DNA of 46,898 nucleotides from Desulfobacterales bacterium. GTDB lineage: Bacteria > Desulfobacterota > Desulfobacteria > Desulfobacterales > SURF-7. Positions 32,738-40,491 of this stretch are shown piece after piece. The stretch covers positions 1 through 46,898 of the forward strand of contig JANQFQ010000144.1 of assembly GCA_028277765.1 (NCBI GenBank), read 5' to 3'. Position numbers and translations under genes: made by a program. Every line of letters starts with the position of its first letter. Position 1 is the first letter of the stretch. The notes under the pieces were generated by a model. That model had not been told where the DNA came from and ran no database searches. It was given only the letters and a program-made list of their open reading frames with translations.

Positions 32738-35116
32738 TTACAAGTCCCCTCCATACCCCCCAAGTCCATGCAGATTAACATATATTTCATACTTATAATC
32801 ATCATCTTCATCCGTGTAACCACCGCCGATCGACCAGCATTGGGACGTATACAGGAGCCCCGTATATGACTTGATTTTTTCATTATTATGGATATCCCGT
32901 TCAAATTCAAACTCCGCTGAAATCCTTTCAGATATCTTCATCTTCAAGTCCAGCCAGACGGATTCACTTGACTGATAATTGTAATCATCCGGATCCAGGC
33001 CTAATTTCATGTGAATCGATTCCATAGGGTCTTTTGTATACCGGTATTCTACGGACATCTCATCACCACGATTATCTTTTAGGTTCAGCTCTGTATTATA
33101 AGACAAAAATTCACTTTCATAAGTGCTCCATTCAGCATCAGCTGTGACAGACACATACTGTCCAGGATTAAATTCAAGCTCCGCGTAAAGGGGATAAAAC
33201 GGCTGCCTTGTTAATTTATTCCGCCACTTTTTTTGATCTTCCTCATTTTCCTCAAAAAGATCAACGCTCTGCTCGATCTTAAAACGGCAAATCTGGCGGT
33301 ATGTATATTCCGGAGGATGGCTGTCGGTCATTGGACCTTTGGCCTTTTTCTGCCTTGATGTAAAAGTGTTTGTAAGTGAATAAGTCACCAAACTTTTTCT
33401 TTCCAGTCGATCAATGGAATCAAAATTCGGATACCTGTCCTGTCTCCTCTCAGGAACATATTCATAAATCACCTGGGGTTTTATTAAATGTTTGATCCGT
33501 TCCATACCAAACCAATTGACATTAAATATCCTGAACAAGTCTGTAGAAAAATCTAGCTTTACATCAAACATTCCCCTGTGAAAATATCTTTTTTGTCCAG
33601 TTGCGGTTCCAACGAACCTGTCCACATACCAGGCTGTCTCACGGAACCCAATAGATGGTTCAAAATTGAAATAATTCCTGAATTTATAAGGGAGATAAAA
33701 CCTGGGATGAATATCTGCCCGGCTGCACTGGGGAATGAGACCTGGTGTGCTGTCTTTTCTGTAAAAATAAGTATATTCTGAATTAAGGTCAAAATAAAAT
33801 GGTGTCTTAAACAGGGGCTGTTTTGATCCGTCGAAACTGATATAGGGGAGTTTCTGCAAGGTGGTGTCATCTTCTTCATGATGCCTCTTAACGATATCAT
33901 CATACCAACGCAGTTCTGCGTTCAGGCTGTATTGGGCCCAGCTCCTGCTCAAGTTCGCCCTGTTAACCCTTGTTGTATCATCATATTCATCAAGATCCCT
34001 ACCGAAATTTTCATCAAAGTATTCATCGGCGCTGTCAAAGCCTGTAATCCCGTTTTTAAATTCACGAAGGTAATCCTGGTCACTAACAATATCCAGATCA
34101 ATCCTGGCAAAAAATCCCAGGGGAGCTGTCTTGTCTGTTTTCATTCTGAACCAGTACCTGTCTGCATTCATCCGGGGCAGATTGTTCCCGTCATCATCCT
34201 GGTATCCCCATTTTTCAGTCTCTTGGGTACCATCATCTATTTTTAAATCGTTCAGGTAGTCATAAATCAGAGTGCTTTTAGACCGTTCATCCTGGACGCA
34301 CCGATATTCAATGCCGGTCTTCACGCCCCTTTTTCCCATAAAATGACCGTAGAATGTAGCATCAGAACTCTCATTAATCGCCCAGAACAGAGGTTGTTCC
34401 AATTCCGCCCCTTTCCGGGATGAATACCCAATCTTCGGGGCCAGCAGACCGGACTGTCTTTTTGTTTTCGCAGGAAATATAAAAAAAGGGGTATATAGAA
34501 TCGGCACTTTTTTTGTCCATAAGGCCGCATGATTGATTGTTCCATAACCTTCAAGTGTTATTTTGAGCTTATCTCCAGTAATTTTCCAGTCCGGGTCATC
34601 CCCTTCACACGTGGAAACCGATACCTTTTCAGCTGTATATGTCCGCTCACTTGTCTTTTCAATCTTGTCACCTTTTATATAATAGTTATTTACCTTTAGA
34701 AAAATGCTCCCCTGGTAAACGGTTCCGGTTTCAGCGTTCATATTTACTTGCATACTGCTGCCGGTCAGGCGGTCACCCCCGGAAATCATGATAACATTCC
34801 CACTGGCACTCACCTCCATGGTCTGTCGGTTAAAATGAACCTTTTCAGCCGAAAGACTCCTGTCCTGCCGCGTTATGGTGACATTCCCTTCTGCAATATA
34901 TTGGTTGGCTTTTTGATCATAACTTATCTCATCTGAAACAATGTGCCATGCGCCTTCAGTACCGGGTGCCTCCGCCTCTCCAGCCAGAACTCCATATCCG
35001 CTTGAAATAACTATAGATATAATTATAGCGACGAAGATATGCAAAGGCATCTCCTCCCGCAAAACCAATTCAGCATCTTTTTTATGATATTCTCTTATAA
35101 TTCTGTAAACGTCCAT
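32738..35116 (-). CDS. lptD: LPS-assembly outer-membrane protein LptD
   Basis: 792 residues. A signal-like hydrophobic segment (HIFVAIIISIVISSGYGVL) precedes an OstA/LptA-like periplasmic domain (WHIVSDEISYDQKANQYIAEGNV, in part; residues about 55-200) and a long beta-barrel. The region ILYTPFFIFPAKTKRQSGLLAP (in part) matches the conserved start of the LptD barrel. It inserts lipopolysaccharide into the outer leaflet together with LptE. The N-terminus is uncertain: the ATG at 35116 has no ribosome binding site, and an ATG at 35050 gives a better signal peptide but has GGAGGAG directly against it. Shorter than E. coli LptD (784) only by domain detail; the length is normal. Confidence 0.93.
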   Translation of the reverse strand: MDVYRIIREYHKKDAELVLREEMPLHIFVAIIISIVISSGYGVLAGEAEAPGTEGAWHIVSDEISYDQKANQYIAEGNVTITRQDRSLSAEKVHFNRQTMEVSASGNVIMISGGDRLTGSSMQVNMNAETGTVYQGSIFLKVNNYYIKGDKIEKTSERTYTAEKVSVSTCEGDDPDWKITGDKLKITLEGYGTINHAALWTKKVPILYTPFFIFPAKTKRQSGLLAPKIGYSSRKGAELEQPLFWAINESSDATFYGHFMGKRGVKTGIEYRCVQDERSKSTLIYDYLNDLKIDDGTQETEKWGYQDDDGNNLPRMNADRYWFRMKTDKTAPLGFFARIDLDIVSDQDYLREFKNGITGFDSADEYFDENFGRDLDEYDDTTRVNRANLSRSWAQYSLNAELRWYDDIVKRHHEEDDTTLQKLPYISFDGSKQPLFKTPFYFDLNSEYTYFYRKDSTPGLIPQCSRADIHPRFYLPYKFRNYFNFEPSIGFRETAWYVDRFVGTATGQKRYFHRGMFDVKLDFSTDLFRIFNVNWFGMERIKHLIKPQVIYEYVPERRQDRYPNFDSIDRLERKSLVTYSLTNTFTSRQKKAKGPMTDSHPPEYTYRQICRFKIEQSVDLFEENEEDQKKWRNKLTRQPFYPLYAELEFNPGQYVSVTADAEWSTYESEFLSYNTELNLKDNRGDEMSVEYRYTKDPMESIHMKLGLDPDDYNYQSSESVWLDLKMKISERISAEFEFERDIHNNEKIKSYTGLLYTSQCWSIGGGYTDEDDDYKYEIYVNLHGLGGYGGDL

Positions 35117-35269
35117 GTGTATTTTCTACTGCTGTATACCTTTTTTAAAAGTGTTTTTCTCAAGGGTTTAAATCAACGTAATAAAAGCTAACGCCTTTTA
35201 AAAAGTCAAGACAGTTATCCTAGACGCCTCATAAAAACTGGCCGTCTCCTTTTGTTTCATTCTCTTTAC

Positions 35270-35297
35270 TTGACAATTTTTATAATCTATTCATAAT
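35270..35297 (+). promoter_or_regulatory. Promoter of the fmdB-like gene
   Basis: TTGACA, a 16-base spacer and CATAAT. Transcription would begin near 35304, right at the base of the stem-loop at 35305-35349. Confidence 0.65.
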
Positions 35298-35304
35298 AAA
35301 AGTA

Positions 35305-35349
35305 GGAAAACCGTTGTGTGTCCGACTGTAAAGCGGAGAGTGGTTTTCC
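35305..35349 (+). promoter_or_regulatory. Structured 5' leader of the fmdB-like gene
   Basis: GGAAAACC (35305-35312) pairs perfectly with GGTTTTCC (35342-35349). Inside, TCCG pairs with CGGA around ACTGTAAAG. The element is at the very 5' end of the predicted transcript and about 20 bases before the ribosome binding site. No run of T follows, so it is not a terminator. I know no named RNA family that fits. Confidence 0.45.
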
Positions 35350-35372
35350 ATGTTTTACCACAGGAGGATGTA

Positions 35373-35621
35373 ATGCCAATATTTGAATTTAAATGTTTGA
35401 AGTGTGAAGATTTTTTTGAAATTCTGGTCATGAGTAAAGATGAGAAGACGGAAATGAAATGCCCGTCATGCGATTCAGAGAATTTTGAGCGTGTGCTGAG
35501 TACAACCAACCATTCTGTTTCTGATGGTGCTTCAGAAAAGAACCAGAAAGGCACCTCACAGACGAGAAAATGTTCCAGCGGATCCTGTACCACATATGAA
35601 ATACCCGGTCACACAAGGTAA
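35373..35621 (+). CDS. FmdB-family zinc-ribbon protein
   Basis: 82 residues from the ATG at 35373, which follows a consensus AGGAGG. MPIFEFKCLKCEDFFEIL and MKCPSCDSENFERVL carry the CxxC ... CxxC zinc ribbon of the FmdB regulatory-protein family. The tail (TRKCSSGSCTTYEI) has two further cysteines. A longer frame from 35316 would cover the leader hairpin and lacks a ribosome binding site. The family is widespread but its function is not settled; a regulatory or chaperone-like role is usually suggested. It is divergent from lptD. Confidence 0.85.
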   Translation: MPIFEFKCLKCEDFFEILVMSKDEKTEMKCPSCDSENFERVLSTTNHSVSDGASEKNQKGTSQTRKCSSGSCTTYEIPGHTR

Positions 35622-35630
35622 TTGATGGTA

Positions 35631-36275
35631 TCATGAAAAATTTTCAATAGAATACAAATAATCGTTTATTACTTTTTTCCCTGCTTCAGTAATGTTATCA
35701 AATTCCAATCCAACTGAAACGATCTTACCGATAAAATGAAAGTTTTTTACTCCTCCTGCCAGCACAATATCTTCCCCGCTGCTGGGAAACTTGCAGTATA
35801 ATGTCACCATATCAACATCTTTAAACGTAATACCATCCTCTTCTGAAATAAAAAGATTACAACGGCACCCCTTGGGTGTAATATCCCTGATAACACCCTC
35901 TACTAAGTGATCCATTATCTGCCCTTTTGCAGGAATAAAACACATGCCCCGTTTAATGGAACGGCGCTCCTCTCTTGATATTTCTTCGGGATATGCCAGC
36001 ATTAAAAGTGGAACAGGGTGTTGAACCGCATCTACCAGTTTTGTCTTAAAAACAAAAACACTTTTTTCATAAATATACTTTACAGTAATTTCCGCATCAG
36101 AAATTATTTCCTTATATTTATCAAAGTTGCCAGGAGGGGTAATAACGATCTTCTCTTTTTGAACCAGCCCTACAAATGAACTGTGTAAAGAGTGATCCAG
36201 GTCTTCGACCTCGATATATAGATTTGTACCTATTTCAATCTTGTTAATCTCATCAAGCCTAGCAAAAAGGTTCAT
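35631..36275 (-). CDS. PilZ-domain protein (YcgR-like)
   Basis: 214 residues from the ATG at 36275 (MNLFARLDE) with a GAGAGGA ribosome binding site. The N-terminal half is a YcgR-N-like beta domain (GTNLYIEVEDLDHSLHSSFV). The C-terminal half is PilZ: RRSIKR supplies the RxxxR motif and RDITPKGCRC the D/NxSxxG motif (with T for S), so it probably binds cyclic di-GMP. Proteins of this type tune flagellar motors or other surface behaviour. No motility gene is nearby. It is convergent with the fmdB-like gene and divergent from the phosphofructokinase gene. Confidence 0.85.
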   Translation of the reverse strand: MNLFARLDEINKIEIGTNLYIEVEDLDHSLHSSFVGLVQKEKIVITPPGNFDKYKEIISDAEITVKYIYEKSVFVFKTKLVDAVQHPVPLLMLAYPEEISREERRSIKRGMCFIPAKGQIMDHLVEGVIRDITPKGCRCNLFISEEDGITFKDVDMVTLYCKFPSSGEDIVLAGGVKNFHFIGKIVSVGLEFDNITEAGKKVINDYLYSIENFS

Positions 36276-36401
36276 ATTTCCTCTCAATGTCACCTAAAAC
36301 AATTTAATTTTTAAAAATTATTATATTTAGCCATTAAAATCAACTTAAAATCATTCCTTTTATCATTTTTCGTTTCAGTACATTCTCCAAGGTATATTGT
36401 C

Positions 36402-36430
36402 TTGACACTGAACCGCCTCTTGTTGCATAT
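36402..36430 (+). promoter_or_regulatory. Possible promoter of the phosphofructokinase gene
   Basis: TTGACA, a 17-base spacer and a weak GCATAT, about 75 bases before the gene. The -35 box is good and the -10 box poor. Confidence 0.35.
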
Positions 36431-36506
36431 TTTATTGGAATTATGAGAATTCCGAGTAAAAAGGGAAGCCTTTATTAAAACCATTATTAATAAAAAAGGT
36501 GGTGCC

Positions 36507-37709
36507 ATGGCAAACGTTAAAAAGAACAAAGGTGTTATCGGAATTTTAACCGGCGGTGGTGATGTTCCTGGGCTTAACCCAGCGATCAAGTCTGTAACCA
36601 TGAGAGCCCTGGGGGAAGGCTATAAAGTCATTGGTATTCGCAGAGGCTGGGCAGGAACAATAGGCATAAAACGGAACAAAAAGGCTGACAACAGTAATTG
36701 TTATCAGGTTCTTACAGAAGAACTTGTGACCAAGGCCGGCAGAACAGGGGGAACATTCCTGCACACTTCACGAACCCTTCCAAGCCGTGTTGCAAAAAAG
36801 GATGTCCCCAAGCATCTTAAGAAAAAATTTAAAGCGGAAGTTAATGACCTGACTCCTGAAGTATTAAAAAACCTGGACTACCTCGGTATCGATTACCTGA
36901 TTCCCATTGGAGGGGATGACACCCTCAGTTATGGCGTCCGCTTATATCAAAAGGGGATCAAGGTAATCGCCATACCAAAAACCATGGATAATGATGTTCC
37001 AGGCACGGATTACTGTATCGGTTTCAGCACATGCGTAACAAGGACAATCACCATGGCCAACAGCTTGAGAACATCAGCCGGATCCCATGAGCGGATTCTG
37101 GTCATTGAAGTTTTTGGGCGGTATGCCGGCTTTACAGCCATGCTTCCGACCATGGCAGGCGCTGCTGACCGTTGTGTTATACCTGAATACAAATTCAATA
37201 TAGATCAACTCACAAAACTACTGGTAGAGGACCGGAAAAAGAATCCAAGCAATTATTCTGTCGTCATCGTTTCAGAGGGGGCAATGTTCGAAGGCGGTGA
37301 AATGGTCTTTACAGACAACAAAAAAGACGCTTATGGCCATAAAAAACTTGGCGGCATCGGCGATCTGGTTTCAGCAAGCATTAAGGACCTGTCAGCAAAT
37401 TACAATAGCGGTGCTAAAGTAAACATTATAAATCAGAAACTGAGCTACCTGGTCAGGGGAGGATACCCTGATGCTATCGATTCGATTGTGCCGATGGCCT
37501 ATGGGAACCTGGCATTTGACCTGATACGAAAAGGGATTCATGGCAGGCTCGTTGCGCTGAAAAACGGGCGCTATGATGACATCCCTGTAGATGTTGTTGT
37601 AAGTTCAAAGAAAAACATTGATATCAACCAGTATTACGATATTAATCGGCTCAGGCCGCAGTATAAAAGTTTTGAAATGAAGCCATTGTTTATCATGACC
37701 AATGAATAA
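36507..37709 (+). CDS. pfp: 6-phosphofructokinase, PPi-type active site
   Basis: 400 residues. GILTGGGDVPGLNPAIKSV is the N-terminal phosphate-binding loop, PIGGDDTLSYG replaces the GGDGS of ATP enzymes, and IPKTMDNDVPGTD is the catalytic loop. In the PFK family an Asp at the position after GGD and a Lys in PKTxDND mark pyrophosphate-dependent enzymes, so reversible PPi-dependent phosphorylation of fructose-6-phosphate is likely. GSHERILVIEVFGRYAGF matches the substrate-binding region. The ribosome binding site is GGTGG. It is followed, 82 bases later, by a large gene of unknown function. Confidence 0.9.
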   Translation: MANVKKNKGVIGILTGGGDVPGLNPAIKSVTMRALGEGYKVIGIRRGWAGTIGIKRNKKADNSNCYQVLTEELVTKAGRTGGTFLHTSRTLPSRVAKKDVPKHLKKKFKAEVNDLTPEVLKNLDYLGIDYLIPIGGDDTLSYGVRLYQKGIKVIAIPKTMDNDVPGTDYCIGFSTCVTRTITMANSLRTSAGSHERILVIEVFGRYAGFTAMLPTMAGAADRCVIPEYKFNIDQLTKLLVEDRKKNPSNYSVVIVSEGAMFEGGEMVFTDNKKDAYGHKKLGGIGDLVSASIKDLSANYNSGAKVNIINQKLSYLVRGGYPDAIDSIVPMAYGNLAFDLIRKGIHGRLVALKNGRYDDIPVDVVVSSKKNIDINQYYDINRLRPQYKSFEMKPLFIMTNE

Positions 37710-37791
37710 GCTGATCTATCTTATAAAAACGACATCAGTATAAACCTGCAACCGGTCCAATCCCCAGCCTGAGAAACAAAGGAGTGTTGTA

Positions 37792-39579
37792 ATGGAACAT
37801 CACGATATGGATAAAAAAAATCTAATTGCCCAGTGGGCATTTGATACCCGCCCGCTTCTTGGACGTTTTCATTTATGGCTTGAAGATATCCATATTGACA
37901 TGTCTTCGGATAACGGCAATGAGGATGCCCATACCAATATTTCTTTTGTGGACAGCAGGACAGAAAAACTTCTCACCATGACCGCAGCAGTAACAGCGCT
38001 CGGCACAAAACTGTTTGGACGTTACGGTGACGGCAAGGACGCTGAGAAAAAAGAACTTAACCAGGTAAAAAAAGACGCGGATGCCATTTCAGCTTACGCC
38101 ATGAGTGAAAGCCTCTGGTACCTCTCCCGCTCCATCCCTGAAAACCATGCCATTATGATATGCCTGGGGGAAGGCCTGATGCCTAAGGGCGGTGAAACTT
38201 CAGAGATGGGAGCAAATCCCCTGCTGGGCTTCGGGAGAATATACGCTCGTCCTCAGGTCGCCAAGTTCCTTGAGGAAAGGGTTAAGATGCTGATAAATAA
38301 AAGACGCTATGTATGGAACCATTTCCGGAAAGAGGTCAGCCAGGCTGGCATCACTGTCTGGGGCGCTGCCATAGACACCCTGGAAAACACATCCAGGTTC
38401 GCAAAAGGGGAAGAAACCGGTCCCCTAACAGTTCTCCATCTCTTTGATCAGCCCCTTGCCATATCAGACCAGTATGAAGGCTATATTGGGAACCTCATTG
38501 TTCCGACTGAAGTTGTTGAACATGCGGAAGAAGAATCCCTCTTGATTAATTTTTTTACGCCCCGCGATAAAGTTTTCCATGCCATACAGCTCGCCTACCC
38601 CGGCATTAAGCCTGAAAATGTTCATGTATGGACACTTACAGGGAAAAGCCGGGCACCCCGCATTGGAAAACTCTGGGACCAGTGGAAACAACTTGGTGTC
38701 CATCTAGTTGATGAAACATGGGAAATGCCCACTGGGATGAAACCGTTTAATGATTCAGGGACCTATGCTCCTACATATATAATAAAATCATGGGAAGACA
38801 GCAAAAAGGATATACATCTATTTATCACTGACGGCTATGCCGCGTCCGCCGAAGCGATTCAGGCTGCAAGCCTTTGTCCGATCCTCGGTCTTGAAGCATC
38901 TCTTTCAGTCTTTTCCTCCAAATTCAAGCTGAGCTATGACGTGGAGCCAAAGATCATGAAACTCGATCCTAAAACATCCGATTTTGCTACCAGGCTCTCT
39001 GAACTTTTTGGCAAAGAACTTGACAAAAAAACAGTTCGGAGATTCACCTGTGACATCCGACAGGCAAAGGCTGCCGGAATACCGCTTAGTAAACGGACCA
39101 TCACTATTGAAGATTTTATCTCTGAAAAAAAATGGGATGTTATGGCTTTGAGCGGTTATATGCTCCCAGACCCTTATTCAGCCGCCCCTGGAGTTGAACA
39201 GATTACCGAAGATACATATAGGGTAACAGTCCGGCTTGCCACAACCATGGGAGACCGGTTCACGACATTTACCCTCCGTCTTCTGGAAACATTTGAAGAG
39301 AGCAAGCTTATCTTTCAACCACTTTTGAACAGGTTTCTCCGCGGTGAAAGCTATGAGGGGCGTCCTGTAAAAATATCAGATTCCGGACGAATCAAGAACG
39401 AACTTCAGACACTCTGCTCTACGGCCCTTGAGTATATTGAAGATAAGAAAATTATTGTTCACTTTGACAAGATCAATGAAGATGTAATTCCCGAAGATCA
39501 GAAAAAAATTTTGCGGGACATACTAGCATGGTACAAGGCACAACACTCCCTCTGGTTTGACTGGTTGGAGATTGACTAA
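37792..39579 (+). CDS. Conserved-looking protein of unknown function, 595 aa
   Basis: A full-length gene with a strong AAGGAG ribosome binding site. No signal peptide or membrane helix is visible, so it is probably cytoplasmic. Notable stretches are MICLGEGLMPKGGETSEMG, LFITDGYAASAEAIQAASL and WDVMALSGYMLPDPYSAAPG, which look like ligand loops, but I recognise no family. The sequence has even composition and no low-complexity regions, which argues for a real enzyme or binding protein. Its position directly after the PPi-type phosphofructokinase on the same strand suggests a link with sugar-phosphate metabolism; that is inference only. Confidence 0.75.
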   Translation: MEHHDMDKKNLIAQWAFDTRPLLGRFHLWLEDIHIDMSSDNGNEDAHTNISFVDSRTEKLLTMTAAVTALGTKLFGRYGDGKDAEKKELNQVKKDADAISAYAMSESLWYLSRSIPENHAIMICLGEGLMPKGGETSEMGANPLLGFGRIYARPQVAKFLEERVKMLINKRRYVWNHFRKEVSQAGITVWGAAIDTLENTSRFAKGEETGPLTVLHLFDQPLAISDQYEGYIGNLIVPTEVVEHAEEESLLINFFTPRDKVFHAIQLAYPGIKPENVHVWTLTGKSRAPRIGKLWDQWKQLGVHLVDETWEMPTGMKPFNDSGTYAPTYIIKSWEDSKKDIHLFITDGYAASAEAIQAASLCPILGLEASLSVFSSKFKLSYDVEPKIMKLDPKTSDFATRLSELFGKELDKKTVRRFTCDIRQAKAAGIPLSKRTITIEDFISEKKWDVMALSGYMLPDPYSAAPGVEQITEDTYRVTVRLATTMGDRFTTFTLRLLETFEESKLIFQPLLNRFLRGESYEGRPVKISDSGRIKNELQTLCSTALEYIEDKKIIVHFDKINEDVIPEDQKKILRDILAWYKAQHSLWFDWLEID

Positions 39580-39687
39580 CCCGCATTTCTCATAAAGATT
39601 TTGTTTTGAGTATGATAAAAGAAGAGTTTTAATGAATATAAACGGGAAAATTTGATAGTTGTTATCGCCAGGGAAAGGAGAAAAAAT

Positions 39688-40128
39688 ATGAGCGAAATAC
39701 AGGAACCTTCGGCACACCTTATTTCTGAGCAGTCCAGGAAAGCGGTTTTGCGTAAGGCAAAGGATGAATGGCTCGATTTTTTTGCTGATGACGGGATTAT
39801 AGAAGATCCTGTAGGGAAATCACCCCTTGATCCAGATGGAAAAGGGCATAGGGGAAAAGATGCGATAAGCGCTTTCTGGGACGAAAATATAGCGAACAGC
39901 ACCATTGAATTCAACTTCAGGGATTCCTTTGACACAGGTAAAGAGATTGCGTATGTGGGATCGCTTAAAATTACAGGCGAAAAGGGTTCCTTGCTCGGTG
40001 AGGGGACTGTCGTCGATGTTGAAGGTGTTTATATTTACAAAGTCAATGATGACGGCAAAATCGTCTCCCTTAAGGCGTACTGGGACTATGAAAGGGTTAT
40101 GGGAGGGTTGGGGTATACGGCTTACTAG
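39688..40128 (+). CDS. NTF2-like (SnoaL/ketosteroid-isomerase type) protein
   Basis: 146 residues from the ATG at 39688 after AAAGGAG. WLDFFADDGIIEDPVG, then GKDAISAFWDENIA, and the tail YKVNDDGKIVSLKAYWDYE follow the cone-shaped NTF2-like fold of steroid delta-isomerases and SnoaL-like enzymes; the D in DDGIIEDP is at the usual catalytic-loop position. The substrate is unknown. It stands next to two flavoproteins of the ketosteroid-dehydrogenase type on the other strand, which makes a role with a steroid-like or cyclic substrate possible. The stop codon TAG belongs to the first unit of a dispersed repeat. Confidence 0.75.
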   Translation: MSEIQEPSAHLISEQSRKAVLRKAKDEWLDFFADDGIIEDPVGKSPLDPDGKGHRGKDAISAFWDENIANSTIEFNFRDSFDTGKEIAYVGSLKITGEKGSLLGEGTVVDVEGVYIYKVNDDGKIVSLKAYWDYERVMGGLGYTAY

Positions 40129-40218
40129 ATGCTAGATCCTGGATGCTAGATGCCAAAAAGGACTGAGGACTGAGTGCTGAGGGAAAAAGATCGGACTGAG
40201 TGCATACTAGATGCTAGT
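40126..40218. repeat. Dispersed CTAGATGCTAG / GGACTGAGGACTGAG repeat cluster
   Basis: CTAGATGCTAGATCCTGGAT is followed by GGACTGAGGACTGAGTGCTG, CGGACTGAGTG and CTAGATGCTAG. These are the same units as at 12575-12686, 12994-13083 and 32628-32723. Its first TAG is the stop codon of the NTF2-like gene. It is the first part of a 363-base stretch without a gene. Confidence 0.75.
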
Positions 40219-40226
40219 TTATCTGC

Positions 40227-40301
40227 GTAGGGTGGGCTATGCCCACCATCTACTGATTAATGATGTATTCTGACTGATTTGGTGGGCATAGCCCACCCTA
40301 C
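40227..40301. repeat. Inverted GTAGGGTGGGC ... GCCCACCCTAC repeat
   Basis: Two copies of a 21-bp palindromic unit face each other around about 33 bases: GTAGGGTGGGC-TATGCCCACC and GGTGGGCATA-GCCCACCCTAC. Each copy can also fold by itself (GGTGGGC/GCCCACC). Confidence 0.8.
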
Positions 40302-40374
40302 GATGGCTGGTCGGAGTGAAAACATATTCATTATGATAAAATAAAGCTCTCTCATTGAAACGGATATTTCTTTT

Positions 40375-40450
40375 CGTGCTCGTAATCGTAATCGATTCTC
40401 TTGTTTTTATGCATTTAAACCTCATTTCTTCGATTACGAGTACGAGCACG
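40375..40450. repeat. Inverted CGTGCTCGTAATCG repeat
   Basis: CGTGCTCGTAATCGTAATCG (40375-40394) and its near-perfect reverse complement at 40431-40450 (one mismatch in 20) flank 36 bases. It is a third, unrelated repeat type in the same gap between the NTF2-like gene and the flavoprotein gene. Confidence 0.8.
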
Positions 40451-40491
40451 ATTTTAATTGCGATACAGCCTCATAATCAAGGAGACCTCAC

